From assembly GCA_016124535.1 (NCBI GenBank), contig WGNK01000047.1, forward strand, positions 1 to 64,000: a stretch of 64,000 bases of DNA, in the 5' to 3' direction. This document shows, one piece after another, positions 46,714-56,750 of the stretch (position 1 is its first letter; each line of letters begins with the position of its first letter). This DNA is from Azospirillum sp. Its GTDB lineage: Bacteria > Pseudomonadota > Alphaproteobacteria > Azospirillales > Azospirillaceae. The notes beneath the pieces were generated by a model. That model had not been told where the DNA came from. It saw only the letters and a program-made list of their open reading frames with translations, and searched no databases. A program made the position numbers and the translations under genes.

Positions 46714-47847
46714 ATGGCCTTCGCTGCCCAGGTCACGATCAACGACACCACCTTGCGCGACGGCGAACAGACCGCCGGCGTCGCCTTTACCATCGCCGAA
46801 AAACTGGAGATCGCCCGCCGGCTCGATGCCGCGGGCGTGCCGGAGCTGGAGATCGGCATCCCGGCGATGGGCGAGGAGGAATGCGAGGGCATCCGCGCCG
46901 TCGCGGCCGACGGCCTGCGCGCGCGCCTGATGGTCTGGTGCCGGATGCACGAGGGCGACCTCGCCGCCGCCGCCCGCTGCAATGTCGGCACGATCAACCT
47001 GTCGATGCCGGTATCGGATATTCAGATCACCCGCAAGCTGCGTCGCTCGCGTTCCTGGGTGTTGGGCGAGATCGATCGCCACATCCGCACCGCCCGCGCG
47101 CTCGGCTTCGCGGTCGCCTTCGGCGGCGAGGATTCCTCGCGCGCCGACCCCGATTTCCTGCGCCGGGCGGTCGCGGTCGCCGAGGCCGCCGGCGCTCGCC
47201 GTTTCCGCTTCGCCGATACGCTGGGCGTGCTCGACCCGTTCGGCACCTTCGAGGCGATCCGGGCCTTGCGGGCCGAAACCGACCTTGAGATCGAAATCCA
47301 CGCCCACGACGATCTCGGACTCGCCACCGCCAATTCGCTGGCGGCAGTGCGCGGCGGCGCCACCCACGTCAATACCACGGTCAACGGACTGGGCGAACGC
47401 GCCGGCAATGCCCCGTTGGAGGAAGTGGTGATGGCGTTGAAACATGTTCATCATGCCGAAACCGGCATCGCACCGCGCCGCTTGCCGGCAATCTCCGATC
47501 TGGTGGCGCAGGCCTCGGGACGGCCGGTTGCGGTCAACAAGAGCATCGTCGGCCCGGCCGTATTCACCCACGAGGCCGGCATCCATGTCGACGGCCTGCT
47601 GCGCGACCGCACCACCTACCAGGGCTTCGACCCCTCCGAACTCGGCCGCGAACACTCGATCGTGCTGGGCAAACATTCCGGCTCGGCGGCGATTCGGCTC
47701 GCCTATGCCGGGCTCGGCATCACCCTGGGCGACATCGAGGCGCGGGCGATCCTGCCGCGGGTGCGCGCCTTGGCCACCGCCGCCAAGCGTGCGCCGACCA
47801 CCGACGAATTGCGAGGCTACCACGCCGAGATGACCCACCTGCCCTGA
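46714..47847 (+). CDS. nifV: Homocitrate synthase
   Basis: 377 residues from ATG 46714. It condenses acetyl-CoA with 2-oxoglutarate to give homocitrate, the organic ligand of the iron-molybdenum cofactor. Family marks are [16 protein letters not shown], the catalytic [32 protein letters not shown] and [13 protein letters not shown]. The barrel is followed by a C-terminal region with [18 protein letters not shown]. No leucine-type regulatory domain is present, consistent with NifV rather than LeuA. 19 bases separate it from the HesB-like gene. Confidence 0.95.
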   Translation: MAFAAQVTINDTTLRDGEQTAGVAFTIAEKLEIARRLDAAGVPELEIGIPAMGEEECEGIRAVAADGLRARLMVWCRMHEGDLAAAARCNVGTINLSMPVSDIQITRKLRRSRSWVLGEIDRHIRTARALGFAVAFGGEDSSRADPDFLRRAVAVAEAAGARRFRFADTLGVLDPFGTFEAIRALRAETDLEIEIHAHDDLGLATANSLAAVRGGATHVNTTVNGLGERAGNAPLEEVVMALKHVHHAETGIAPRRLPAISDLVAQASGRPVAVNKSIVGPAVFTHEAGIHVDGLLRDRTTYQGFDPSELGREHSIVLGKHSGSAAIRLAYAGLGITLGDIEARAILPRVRALATAAKRAPTTDELRGYHAEMTHLP

Positions 47848-47892
47848 CCCCGCCTCCCCCAGCCCGCCTGCCAGCAAGGAAGGAAGACCCCG

Positions 47893-48225
47893 ATGCGTCA
47901 GCTCCAGCAAGAGATGGCCGGCCTGAGCACCGCCGAAGAATTCCTCGATCATTTCGCCATCGCCTATGAGCGCCGGGTGGTCGATGTCAACCGCCTGCAC
48001 ATTCTCAAGCGCTTCCACGACTATCTGGACGCCGAGGGCGAATTCGACGGTTTCGACGAAGAGGCGTGCCGGGCGATCTGCAGCGGGTTGCTGCTGCGGG
48101 CCTATCTCGATTTCGTGGAATCCGACGCAATCACCGAAAAGGTCTTCAAGGTTCATCAGGACCAGGCCAATCGTTATGTACCGCTCACCAGCCTGGGCCT
48201 GCCCGCGGCCGACGCGGCCGGCTGA
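47893..48225 (+). CDS. nifW: Nitrogenase-stabilising/protective protein NifW
   Basis: 110 residues from ATG 47893, with AAGGAAGG upstream. The N-terminus (MAGLSTAEEFLDHFAIAY) and the middle (VNRLHILKRFHDYL) are diagnostic for NifW, which binds the molybdenum-iron protein and protects it from oxygen. Length is normal. Lies 45 bases after nifV in the same operon. Confidence 0.93.
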   Translation: MRQLQQEMAGLSTAEEFLDHFAIAYERRVVDVNRLHILKRFHDYLDAEGEFDGFDEEACRAICSGLLLRAYLDFVESDAITEKVFKVHQDQANRYVPLTSLGLPAADAAG

Positions 48226-48229
48226 CCCG

Positions 48230-48814
48230 ATGGCGGCGGCCGGCCAGACTGCACGCCTGCTGTTCGATGCCGTGGTCGCACTGGCGGCGTCCGAGACCGC
48301 AAGGCCGCTGACCGCGGCGCTCGGGCTGGGCCGGCCGGCCCTGGCCCGCCTGGTCCAGCGCCACCTGCCCCACCGGATGCCGCTGATCGGTCGCCTGCCC
48401 GCCGAGACCGCTGCCGGCGCGGACACTCTGGAAGAGCCGGATCTGCGCGCCTATCTGCTGGAATGCCGTGCCGGCCGTTCCGACCAGTTGGAAGAGGAAA
48501 CCTGGTGGGCGGCGATCGTTGCCCGCCGCTGCCAGTACCCCAACCACCTGTGGCAAGATCTGGGATTTTCCGGCCGCGCCGATCTCAACGCCATGCTTCG
48601 CCGATATTTTCCCGAGCTGGTGCGGCGCAACAATCGCGACATGAAGTGGAAGAAATTTTTTTATCGCGAACTCTGCCAGCGCGAGGGCGTGCTGATCTGC
48701 AAGGCCCCGGTCTGCGACGTCTGCAGCGACTTCGAACACTGTTTCGGCGCCGAGCCCGGCGAGCCGCTGGCCCGTCTCGCCCACCAGGTCGACCACCCGG
48801 CCCGCGGCGGCTGA
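48230..48814 (+). CDS. nifQ: NifQ, molybdenum donor for the nitrogenase cofactor
   Basis: 194 residues from ATG 48230, 4 bases after nifW. The C-terminus carries the NifQ iron-sulfur motif C-x4-C-x2-C-x5-C: CKAPVCDVCSDFEHC. The preceding WQDLGFSGRADLNAMLRRYF and FYRELCQREG are also typical. NifQ supplies molybdenum to NifEN/NifH during cofactor assembly. It ends the co-directional nif set. Confidence 0.93.
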   Translation: MAAAGQTARLLFDAVVALAASETARPLTAALGLGRPALARLVQRHLPHRMPLIGRLPAETAAGADTLEEPDLRAYLLECRAGRSDQLEEETWWAAIVARRCQYPNHLWQDLGFSGRADLNAMLRRYFPELVRRNNRDMKWKKFFYRELCQREGVLICKAPVCDVCSDFEHCFGAEPGEPLARLAHQVDHPARGG

Positions 48815-49025
48815 TCCCCGGACGACAACCGGGCGCCCCCGTCCGCCGGTCATTGCGTCGCCGCCCGGCGGGCGCTATGGTCGACCCGCGGGTAAGGAGT
48901 GCGGCGGATCGATCCTGCCTGGTCCCCTGTTTTGAGCCTGCAAACGCCCTGCTCTCGGCACCTTGATGACCGACGGCAGCGAATAAGAGAATATTCGTCA
49001 CGCAAGAAGATACGGAGACAGTGCG

Positions 49026-49493
49026 GTGGCAACCGAATTGAAGCCGGTGGACTGGAATAGTGGACTTAGCGTCGGGGTCCAATCGATCGACGACGAACAC
49101 AAGCTCCTGATCGGCGTCCTGAATGAAATCATCGACTCGCTCGGCTCCGGTTCTGAATATACCGTCGCCGACCGCGCCCTACGCGACCTGTTCGCCTATG
49201 TCGATTACCATTTCGGCCACGAAGAAGAACTGATGGCCGCCTATGAATATCCCGAATTGGAGACTCATAAGAAGCAGCACCGGGGTTTCGTCGAGCACCT
49301 GCGTGAACTCGACAAGCGGCTGGCCACCGGCCGGGCACCGGTTTCGGAACTCGCCGATTTCGTCCAGACCTGGCTGGTCAACCACATCCTGGTGATCGAC
49401 CGCAAATTGGGCGGCTACCTGGAGACCCGCATCTCCCGCGAGGTGACGCCGTTCGAATTCGACGAAAAGGGGCCGACCGGCACGATGATCTGA
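49026..49493 (+). CDS. Bacteriohemerythrin
   Basis: 155 residues from GTG 49026. Single-domain hemerythrin with the di-iron ligands in order: SIDDEHKLLIGVLN, YVDYHFGHEEELMAAYEYPE, THKKQHRGFVEHL and WLVNHILVIDRKLGGYL. It binds oxygen reversibly in the cytoplasm. The position right after nifQ suggests a role in oxygen delivery or scavenging during nitrogen fixation. The 211-bp leader contains no clear NifA or sigma-54 site. Confidence 0.93.
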   Translation: MATELKPVDWNSGLSVGVQSIDDEHKLLIGVLNEIIDSLGSGSEYTVADRALRDLFAYVDYHFGHEEELMAAYEYPELETHKKQHRGFVEHLRELDKRLATGRAPVSELADFVQTWLVNHILVIDRKLGGYLETRISREVTPFEFDEKGPTGTMI

Positions 49494-49582
49494 TCGGCCG
49501 GGCCGGGCGGACAGCGGCGGCGCCCGCTCAAGGCCGATGATCGCGGCGGCGCCGGGCGCCGGTTGCTTGGACTCGGAGCAGA

Positions 49583-50467
49583 ATGGACACTCGGGTCGTC
49601 TTCCGCGCTCGGCTGCTGCCCTATCTTCTGCTCCTGCCGCAGCTCATGGTCACCGCGGTCTTTTTCTTGTGGCCGGCGTCCCAGGCGCTGGTCCAGTCGA
49701 TGCTGCTCCAGGACCCCTTCGGACTGAAGACGCAAGTCGTCTGGTTCGCCAATTTTACCCGGCTATTCGCCGATTCCCACTACCTGGAGGCGTTCGGCAC
49801 CACCGCCGTGTTCAGCATTTCGGTTGCCGTGCTGTCGCTCGGGCTGGCAATGCTGCTTGCGGCTGTGACCGATCGGGTCATCCGCGGAAAGTCGCTGTAT
49901 CGCAGCTTGCTGATCTGGCCCTATGCGGTCGCCCCCGTGGTCTCCGGGGTGTTGTGGATGTTCCTGTTCGGTCCCTCGTTCGGCCTGATCACCTGGTACC
50001 TGCGCCGCACCGGCATCGAGTTCAATCACCTCGCCAATGGCAACCAGGCCATGGCGCTGGTCGTGATCGCCGCGGCGTGGAAACAGGTCAGCTATAATTT
50101 TGTTTTTCTGCTCGCCGGACTGCAGGCGATCCCGCAATCGCTGATCGAGGCCGCGGCGATCGACGGCGCCGGTCCGCTGCGGCGTTTTGTCACCATCGTG
50201 CTGCCGCTGCTGGCGCCGACCACATTCTTCCTGACCGTGGTCAACCTGGTCTATGCCTTCTTCGAGACCTTCGGGGTGATTCACGCGGTGACCCAGGGCG
50301 GGCCCGGCCAATCGACCGCGATTCTGGTCTACAAGGTCTACCATGACGGCTTCGAGGGCCTGGATCTCGGCAGCTCGGCCGCCCAGTCGGTGATCCTGAT
50401 GGCGGTCGTGACCGTGCTCACGGTGATCCAGTTCCGCTTCGTCGAACGCCGGGTCCATTATTCGTGA
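49583..50467 (+). CDS. UgpA-type sugar ABC transporter permease (orphan)
   Basis: 294 residues. Six membrane segments and the permease EAA loop ([20 protein letters not shown]) are present. The sequence resembles UgpA, the glycerol-3-phosphate importer permease, including the [20 protein letters not shown] start and [17 protein letters not shown] near the end. In other genomes ugpB, ugpE and ugpC surround it. None are here: upstream is the hemerythrin gene, and downstream is a small unrelated gene. It is intact, so its partners may be elsewhere or the operon has been broken. Confidence 0.85.
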   Translation: MDTRVVFRARLLPYLLLLPQLMVTAVFFLWPASQALVQSMLLQDPFGLKTQVVWFANFTRLFADSHYLEAFGTTAVFSISVAVLSLGLAMLLAAVTDRVIRGKSLYRSLLIWPYAVAPVVSGVLWMFLFGPSFGLITWYLRRTGIEFNHLANGNQAMALVVIAAAWKQVSYNFVFLLAGLQAIPQSLIEAAAIDGAGPLRRFVTIVLPLLAPTTFFLTVVNLVYAFFETFGVIHAVTQGGPGQSTAILVYKVYHDGFEGLDLGSSAAQSVILMAVVTVLTVIQFRFVERRVHYS

Positions 50468-50634
50468 CCGGAACCGGCCGAGCGCCGGGCGCCGACCGGG
50501 GCGTGACGCATGGGAGCCCCGCGTGCAGCGCGGTCAGTTAAGATTTGCCATTAAGGGGCTGGCAACTGCTGGGCAGATACACCAGTTCAGTTGTACGCTG
50601 AGCAAGCGTTGGCCCCGGTCAGGGAGTAGAGCAC

Positions 50635-50853
50635 GTGGCAATCGATGCAGTCAGTGGGGCAAATGCCGCCTCCTATATCGAACGGTTCAAGTCCATCCAG
50701 CAGCAGCAGCCGGCACCGCCGGCGGCCACCAATGACCAGGACAACGAGACCACCGAGTCCACCTCCGGCGAACTGCCCCGCCAGCAGGTCCAGGCGGCCG
50801 CCAGCCTGCCCGACGACCCGAACCGCGGGCGCAACCTCAACATCACAGTCTGA
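50635..50853 (+). CDS. Small hypothetical protein, 72 residues
   Basis: GTG 50635 follows GGGAG at a workable distance. The product is hydrophilic with a polyglutamine patch (FKSIQQQQP) and an acidic Thr/Glu stretch, ending LPDDPNRGRNLNITV. It has no signal or membrane segment. The composition suggests a disordered protein. No family recognised. Confidence 0.55.
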   Translation: MAIDAVSGANAASYIERFKSIQQQQPAPPAATNDQDNETTESTSGELPRQQVQAAASLPDDPNRGRNLNITV

Positions 50854-51109
50854 GCAGCTTCCGGCGGCGCGGGACGATTGGCGGTTCCGCGCGCTGATTG
50901 GCGTGCCGTGCCCGGCGGTCGGCCGGTGACAAGGGCCGAACCGGGATGATCAACCGACAGCGCTTTGGCTGAACATCGGCCGGTACCGCCGGAGGCGGCC
51001 GGTAACGCCTTGCTTTGCCCCTTGGCAGACTCCCGAAAACTGTCCAATAAACCCCGGACCCGAGCGGGCTCGGAGATGCGTCCTGGCGTCGAGGGTGCGG
51101 GGGGGCATA

Positions 51110-52300
51110 GTGAAGAGCGATAACTTATCCACCGCAACCACGGTCGCCGGCGGCTGTTGCGCCATGGCGATCGCCCTGGGGATCGGCCGGTTCGGCTATA
51201 CGCCGATGCTGCCGGCGATGCAGGCGGGCGGCGGGCTGACGCTGGAGGCGGCCGGCGGGTTGGCCTCGCTCAACTTCGTCGGCTACCTGGTCGGCGCCTT
51301 CGCCGCCGCCGCGGTGCCCCGCGGCGCGGTGCGCAGCTGGGTATTCCGACTGGTGCTGACGGCGAGCCTGGCGACCACCGCCGGGATGGCCACCATCCCC
51401 TCGGTCCCGCTGTGGGGCGCCTTGCGCCTGCTGTCCGGGGTCGCCAGCGGCGGCGTCTTCGTGCTCAGCAGCGCCATCGTGCTCGACCGCTTGGCCAGCC
51501 AGGGCCGCAGCCACCTGGCTTGGGTACATTTCGCCGGGATCGGCACCGGCATCGCGCTGTCCACCTTCGCCATCGTCGTGCTCGGCCTTGCCGAACACTG
51601 GCGCCAGGGTTGGCTCGCCCTTGGCGCAACCGGGCTGGTGCTGTCGGTGCCATGTTGGCCCGGCGTCCAGGACCGGCCCGAGCCGGCAGCGCCGGCCGCC
51701 AGCAGTCCTTCGGCCACGCCCCGGCGCAGTGGCATCCGCTGGCTGTTCCTGGCGCTGGTCGCGGCCTATTTCTTCGAGGGCGCCGGCTATATCGTCACCG
51801 GCACCTTCCTGGTCGCGATCGTCAAATCGACCGCTGGCCTGGAACCGCTGGCCGGAACCGTCTGGATCGTGGTCGGGCTGGCGGCGGCGCCGTCGTGCTG
51901 GCTGTGGCTGAAAATCGCCGGGCGCCTGGGCGAGCTCAATGCCCTGATCGCCTGTTTCGCGGTCCAGGCGCTGGGCATCGCCCTGCCGCTGGTGTCGGCC
52001 AGCGCCGCCGCAGCCCTCGGCGGCGCGGTCCTGTTCGGGGGCACTTTCCTCGCCATCGCCATGCTGATGGTCGGTTATGGCTCCAGCGTCTCCGGTCTGG
52101 CCCGCGGGCCGGCGGTCAGTCTGATGACGGTGTCGTTCAGCCTGGGCCAGATGCTCGGGCCGTTGATGGCGGCGCGCCTCGCCGCCGGCCCTGCGGGATT
52201 CGCGCCGGCGCTGGAGGCCGCCGCGGCTCTGGTGGTGCTGGGCATCGGATTGATGGTCGCCGGCCGCGCACTCGACCGCAGGAGGGAGGCAGAGATATGA
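51110..52300 (+). CDS. MFS transporter, YbfB/YjiJ family
   Basis: 396 residues from GTG 51110, with GGGGGG just before it; GTG 51095 is an alternative. About twelve membrane helices. The opening TTVAGGCCAMAIALGIGRFG and YTPMLPAM is characteristic of the YbfB/YjiJ subfamily. Substrate unknown. The stop overlaps the next start (ATGA), so it forms an operon with the secreted protein downstream. Confidence 0.85.
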   Translation: MKSDNLSTATTVAGGCCAMAIALGIGRFGYTPMLPAMQAGGGLTLEAAGGLASLNFVGYLVGAFAAAAVPRGAVRSWVFRLVLTASLATTAGMATIPSVPLWGALRLLSGVASGGVFVLSSAIVLDRLASQGRSHLAWVHFAGIGTGIALSTFAIVVLGLAEHWRQGWLALGATGLVLSVPCWPGVQDRPEPAAPAASSPSATPRRSGIRWLFLALVAAYFFEGAGYIVTGTFLVAIVKSTAGLEPLAGTVWIVVGLAAAPSCWLWLKIAGRLGELNALIACFAVQALGIALPLVSASAAAALGGAVLFGGTFLAIAMLMVGYGSSVSGLARGPAVSLMTVSFSLGQMLGPLMAARLAAGPAGFAPALEAAAALVVLGIGLMVAGRALDRRREAEI

Positions 52301-53016
52301 ACACCGGGATATCGATCGCCGGGATAGTACGCCGCGGCCTGGTCGCGGCCATGTTGGCGGCAACCGTAAGCGCCGCCCCAGCCACCGTCGCAGCCCAGGG
52401 CATGCCGGCCTGGCCGGACAGCTTCGAGGCCCGGCTGGAGGCGCTGGCCCTGATCCAGACCCTGAACGGCACGATTCTGGCCAGCCCCAGCGCAACCCGC
52501 AGCCTGGAGGAGTGGTGCCGCGACCACGCCCTCGCCCCCGAGCCCCGAATCATCGCGCGCCGGGTCGACCCGGCGGCCAAACCGATCAGCCCCGAGCAGC
52601 GCCGACGCCTTCAGATTGACGACCAGGAGCCGGTCAAATTCCGCCGGGTGCAATTGCGCTGCGGCGACCGCGTGCTGTCGGAGGCGGACAACTGGTACGT
52701 GCCCGGCCGGCTGACCCCGGAAATGAACACCGCCCTCGAAACCACCGAAGCGCCGTTCGGCAAGGTGGTGCGCCCGCTCGGCCCGTGGCGGCGCACGGTT
52801 GCTGCGGTGATGCTGTGGTCGCCCCTGCCCGAAGGCTGGCCGGCCGGCCGGCTGCCGGCCGCCGCCACCGGTCCGCTCGAAATTCCCCAAGCCCTGTTCG
52901 AACACCGGGCGGTGCTGTCGACCTCGGACAACCTGCCGTTCTCCGAGGTGGTCGAAACCTATCAGCGGCAGATCCTGGCCTTCCCCTGCGTCGTCAGCGG
53001 CTGCCCCGCGCGCTGA
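52297..53016 (+). CDS. Secreted protein with chorismate-lyase-like domain
   Basis: 239 residues. A signal peptide (about 1-33, LVAAMLAATVSAAPATVAAQ) precedes a domain with RVQLRCGDRVLSEADNWYVP, a pattern I associate with the UbiC/chorismate pyruvate-lyase fold (DUF98-like). The later LTPEMNTALETTEAPFGK also fits. UbiC itself is cytoplasmic and shorter, so a periplasmic role with another ligand is more likely. Coupled to the MFS transporter by the 4-base overlap. Two Cys near the C-terminus (FPCVVSGC) may pair. Confidence 0.65.
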   Translation: MNTGISIAGIVRRGLVAAMLAATVSAAPATVAAQGMPAWPDSFEARLEALALIQTLNGTILASPSATRSLEEWCRDHALAPEPRIIARRVDPAAKPISPEQRRRLQIDDQEPVKFRRVQLRCGDRVLSEADNWYVPGRLTPEMNTALETTEAPFGKVVRPLGPWRRTVAAVMLWSPLPEGWPAGRLPAAATGPLEIPQALFEHRAVLSTSDNLPFSEVVETYQRQILAFPCVVSGCPAR

Positions 53017-53033
53017 CCGGCCCGGCGGGCCGG
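53017..53033. terminator. GC-rich hairpin between two convergent genes
   Basis: CCGGCCC, loop GGC, GGGCCGG (7-bp stem), exactly between the stops at 53016 and 53040. It has no T-run, so termination strength is uncertain. Confidence 0.45.
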
Positions 53034-53039
53034 GGCCGC

Positions 53040-53762
53040 TCACTCGCTCTGGCGCAGATGCCGGACCAGCAGGCCGCGCGCGTCGATCAACTGCGACAGG
53101 CGCTCCCGGCACGGTAGCGCCCCGGTATCGGGGTGATAGACCGGCGCAAGCTCGCGGAACCGGCGCGCCACCGCCCGCTCGTCGAGTTCGTGAGGGTCGC
53201 CGAATCCCATGATCCGGGCCGCCTCCGCGAGGGTTTGCGGGCCACCGTCGAGCGGTCGAAAGGCCAGGCGCGCCAGCGCCGACGCCAGCAGGCCGGCACG
53301 CTGCTCCAGCCGGTCACAAGCCTCGGCCAGCCGCGCAGCCTGTTCGTCCGGCACCAGGCGCCAGCCGCTCGCCCCGCCGCCGAGCGCCAAGGCCACGGCC
53401 AGTGCCTGGCGCAGCGCGCCGTGGCTGTAACCGGCGGTCAGCCAGGCGGTGAGTTTGGCCGGGCTCGCGCCGTTTTCGTAACCAGCGCCGGGATCTGCAA
53501 CCGCAGCACGCACTGCCGGATCGACCAGGGCAAAGACCAGTTCGATCAGCGACGAGACGGTGGCGTGGCGGCGCAAACACAGCCGCAGCACCGCGGCGCG
53601 AAAAGACGGCGGACAGGACACCCGATACTCGGTCCGCGCCGCCGGCAAACCGGCCGGACGCACCGGCGCCAGGCGCGACTCGACGCCACCGGAAACCGCC
53701 GCGTCGAAGCCATCGGGAGGAGCCATCGCTGCCTCGCAGCTGAATGCGGAGACGTCAATCAT
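53040..53762 (-). CDS. Protein with C-terminal J-like domain
   Basis: 240 residues. The N-terminal 150 residues are mostly helical and unassigned. Near residues 195-235 is a J-domain-like helical hairpin (ARIMGFGDPHELDERAVARR, FRELAPVYHPDTGALPC, RLSQLIDARGLLVRHL) with the HPD tripeptide that stimulates Hsp70 ATPase. The domain is at the C-terminus, as in the two J proteins encoded at 59944 and 61788. Partner and client unknown. Start taken at ATG 53762; ATG 53726 is also possible. Confidence 0.7.
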   Translation of the reverse strand: MIDVSAFSCEAAMAPPDGFDAAVSGGVESRLAPVRPAGLPAARTEYRVSCPPSFRAAVLRLCLRRHATVSSLIELVFALVDPAVRAAVADPGAGYENGASPAKLTAWLTAGYSHGALRQALAVALALGGGASGWRLVPDEQAARLAEACDRLEQRAGLLASALARLAFRPLDGGPQTLAEAARIMGFGDPHELDERAVARRFRELAPVYHPDTGALPCRERLSQLIDARGLLVRHLRQSE

Positions 53763-53951
53763 GAAAACGCGTATTAACCACGCGCCGCTTCAGCTTACGT
53801 GGAAGAAAAGCTAGCGTCAATATCGGATTTCGATCTACGGCGGCCCGGCGTCGTCGCGGTCTTCGGTAATTTTGAGCCTCGCCGGTGGAATACCGTTCAA
53901 GCGAGCCGGCCGAATGTTGTCAGCCGGCTCGCCCGGTTCGAGAGACGACGG

Positions 53952-54215
53952 CTATTTCCAGCCCGCTTCCGCTTCGCATGCGGTGCGCTCGGTGGGATGG
54001 CTCTTTTCCCACTGGGTAATCGACTGGGTCTCACTGCTTTCCATCTTGCCATTCATGCAGGTGCAGTAGGTAACCACCACCTCTTTCGATACTTTGGCGT
54101 CCGCATTGTCCGCGATGCACTTGGCGACCCACTTGGCATCGTCGGAATCCGCCCTGGCCGCGCCGCTCACCAGCGTAGCGGCCGCGAGAAGCAGACCAAA
54201 CGCGATCGATTTCAT
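53952..54215 (-). CDS. Small secreted protein with four cysteines
   Basis: 87 residues from ATG 54215, preceded by AGGAGG at ideal spacing; longer forms are rejected. A clear signal peptide (MKSIAFGLLLAAATLVSGAA, cleaved after ARA) gives a mature protein of about 64 residues with Cys in AKCIADN, VTYCTCMNGKM and ERTACEAEAGWK. Two disulfides are plausible. Similar small periplasmic proteins occur in many proteobacteria without known function. Confidence 0.75.
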   Translation of the reverse strand: MKSIAFGLLLAAATLVSGAARADSDDAKWVAKCIADNADAKVSKEVVVTYCTCMNGKMESSETQSITQWEKSHPTERTACEAEAGWK

Positions 54216-54573
54216 TATTTGCCTCCTGGATGGTTGGCCGGAATGGCCCGGCTCGGCGCCTCCCGCGCTCGAAGGCCAAGAATGACACAAGGGTTGAATC
54301 GGCGCCAGCCACTACAAGGACGGGGTTCAAAAATACCCGAAAGCGACCGCTATATTTTGGTTAGTTTAGAAGAATTTTTAATCTCATTCCCAATAATTGC
54401 TTGATAATTCGATATCTTATTCCCGCATAACGAAAGTTTATTCGAGCGCGAATCTTCTCGGCTCCGCCTCCGGCGGCGCCCCGCCGCTCCCGGCGGTCTT
54501 GACGCCAGCGGGCGCGAGGGCGCATTGAGAAACTAATGCGACAATGCTCCGTGGGACGGCGGAAAGGAAGTCG

Positions 54574-55953
54574 ATGACCCGCCAACTGTTCGGTACCGAC
54601 GGCATCCGCGGCACCGCCAATATCGATCCGATGACCGCGGAGACCGCTCTGCGCGTTGCCATGGCGAGCGCGCTGCAGTTCCGTCGCGGCGACCACCGCC
54701 ACCGCGTGGTGATCGGCAAGGACACCCGTCTGTCGGGCTATCTGCTGGAACCGGCGCTGACCGCCGGCTTCGTTTCGATGGGCATGGACGTGGTCCTGGT
54801 CGGACCCTTGCCGACTCCGGCGGTGGCGATGCTGACCCGCTCGCTGCGGGCGGATCTCGGCGTGATGATCTCGGCCTCGCACAATCCCTACCAGGACAAC
54901 GGCATCAAGCTGTTCGGGCCGGACGGCTACAAGCTGAGCGACGACGTCGAGCGCGCGATCGAGGCGCGTCTGGCGCTGCCGTTCGCGCCGGATCTGGCTG
55001 GCCCCGATCAGCTCGGCCGGGCCAGCCGGCTCGATGACGCCAGCGGTCGCTACATCGAATATGTCAAGAACACCTTCCCGCGGGGCCTGCGCCTGGACGG
55101 CCTCAAGATCGCGGTCGATTGCGCCAATGGCGCCGCCTATCGGGTCGCGCCCAAGGTCCTCTACGAGCTGGGCGCCGTGGTGATTCCGATCGGCGTGACC
55201 CCGGACGGGCTCAATATCAACCACCAGTGCGGGGCAACCGCGCCGGACCAGCTGCGCGAGCAGGTGGTGGCCCACGGCGCCGATATCGGCCTCGCGCTTG
55301 ATGGCGACGCCGACCGCCTGATCGTGGTCGACGAGGCCGGTCGGGTAGTCGACGGCGACCAGCTGATGGCGCTGGTGGCCTCGTCCTGGGCGGCGGGCGG
55401 ACGCCTCGGCGGCGGCGGCGTGGTCGCCACCGTGATGTCCAATCTTGGATTCGAGCGGTTCATGAACGGGCTCGGCCTCGCCCTGGTCCGCACCCCGGTC
55501 GGTGACCGCTACGTCGTCGAGCGGATGCGCGACGGCGGCTATAATGTCGGCGGCGAACAATCCGGCCATATCGTGCTGAGCGATTATTCGACCACCGGCG
55601 ACGGCCTGATCGCGGCGTTGCAGGTGCTGGCGGTGGTCCAGACCAGCGGCCGTCCGGCCAGCGAGGTCGGCCGGGTGTTCGAGCCGGTGCCTCAGAAATT
55701 GTCCAACCTGCGCTACGATACCAAGGCGGTTGCCGCGCCGCCGCTCGAACAGTCTGCGGTGCAGCAGGCGATCCGCGACGCCGAAGCCTGCCTCGGCCGC
55801 AACGGCCGCCTGTTGATCCGCAAATCGGGCACCGAGCCGGTGATCCGGGTGATGGCGGAAGGTGACGACGCGGCCCTGGTCGACCGCGTGGTCGGCGATG
55901 TGATTTCGGCCTTGCGGGTCGCGACCGCGCCCGCGGCAGAGGCCGCGGCATGA
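54574..55953 (+). CDS. glmM: Phosphoglucosamine mutase
   Basis: 459 residues from ATG 54574, with AAGGAAG upstream. Interconverts glucosamine-6- and -1-phosphate on the way to UDP-GlcNAc. The N-terminus is [19 protein letters not shown]. The active-site serine is in [17 protein letters not shown], the metal site in [15 protein letters not shown], the sugar loop in [12 protein letters not shown], and the phosphate loop in [13 protein letters not shown]. The stop overlaps thiD by 4 bases. folP/ftsH, common neighbours, are absent. Confidence 0.95.
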   Translation: MTRQLFGTDGIRGTANIDPMTAETALRVAMASALQFRRGDHRHRVVIGKDTRLSGYLLEPALTAGFVSMGMDVVLVGPLPTPAVAMLTRSLRADLGVMISASHNPYQDNGIKLFGPDGYKLSDDVERAIEARLALPFAPDLAGPDQLGRASRLDDASGRYIEYVKNTFPRGLRLDGLKIAVDCANGAAYRVAPKVLYELGAVVIPIGVTPDGLNINHQCGATAPDQLREQVVAHGADIGLALDGDADRLIVVDEAGRVVDGDQLMALVASSWAAGGRLGGGGVVATVMSNLGFERFMNGLGLALVRTPVGDRYVVERMRDGGYNVGGEQSGHIVLSDYSTTGDGLIAALQVLAVVQTSGRPASEVGRVFEPVPQKLSNLRYDTKAVAAPPLEQSAVQQAIRDAEACLGRNGRLLIRKSGTEPVIRVMAEGDDAALVDRVVGDVISALRVATAPAAEAAA

Positions 55954-56750
55954 GGGGTCGGGTTCTGGTCATTGCCGGGTCGGATTCCGGCGGTGGCGCC
56001 GGCATCCAGGCGGACATCAAGACGGTGACCGCGCTGGGTGGCTACGCCGCGACGGCGATCACGGCACTCACCGCCCAGAACACCCGGGTGGTGGACGGCA
56101 TCTTCCCGATCGCGCCGGACTTCGTTGCCCGGCAGATCCGCGTGGTCTTGCAGGATATCGGCGCCGACGCGATCAAGATCGGCATGCTCGGCGGCACCGC
56201 GATCATCGAGGCCGTGGCGGAAGAACTGGACGGCTGCGGCATCGGCATCCCGCTGGTGCTGGATCCGGTGATGGTCGCCAAGAGCGGCACTTTCCTGCTG
56301 CAGCCGGAGGCCGTGCTGTCGCTCAAGCAGCGCCTGATGGTCCGGGCCACGGTCGCGACCCCCAATATCCCGGAAGCCGAAGCACTGACCGGCATGGAGA
56401 TCCGCGATCTCGAGGCGATGCGCCATGCCGCCGGACTGATCCTCAGCCTGGGGCCGACCGCGGTTCTGCTCAAGGGCGGCCACATGGAGGGGCCGGTGGT
56501 CTGCGACCTTCTGGTCACCGAGGAAGGCGAGGCGCTGTTCGAGTCGCAGCGGATCAAAACGCCCCACGACCACGGCACCGGCTGTACCCTGGCCTCGGCA
56601 ACCGCCGCCGGCATCGCCCAGGGGCTGACCATCCACGACGCCGTCGCCCGCGCCCGCGCCTATGTCCATCAGGCGATTCTGCACGCCCCCGGCTTCGGCC
56701 ATGGCCGCGGTCCACTGGGCCACGGCTTCACGATCAGGCCGTTTCCCTGA
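55950..56750 (+). CDS. thiD: Hydroxymethylpyrimidine (phosphate) kinase
   Basis: 266 residues. Phosphorylates HMP and HMP-P in thiamine biosynthesis. Typical elements are [17 protein letters not shown] at the N-terminus, [39 protein letters not shown] and [14 protein letters not shown] near the C-terminus. Translation is coupled to glmM through the ATGA overlap. No thi-box riboswitch is visible upstream. The last 17 bases overlap the convergent cobD-like gene. Confidence 0.94.
   Translation: MRGRVLVIAGSDSGGGAGIQADIKTVTALGGYAATAITALTAQNTRVVDGIFPIAPDFVARQIRVVLQDIGADAIKIGMLGGTAIIEAVAEELDGCGIGIPLVLDPVMVAKSGTFLLQPEAVLSLKQRLMVRATVATPNIPEAEALTGMEIRDLEAMRHAAGLILSLGPTAVLLKGGHMEGPVVCDLLVTEEGEALFESQRIKTPHDHGTGCTLASATAAGIAQGLTIHDAVARARAYVHQAILHAPGFGHGRGPLGHGFTIRPFP

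Noticed and set aside
53799-54404. 201-residue plus-strand open frame
   Set aside because: Overlaps the small secreted protein gene, which has an ideal ribosome site and signal peptide on the other strand.
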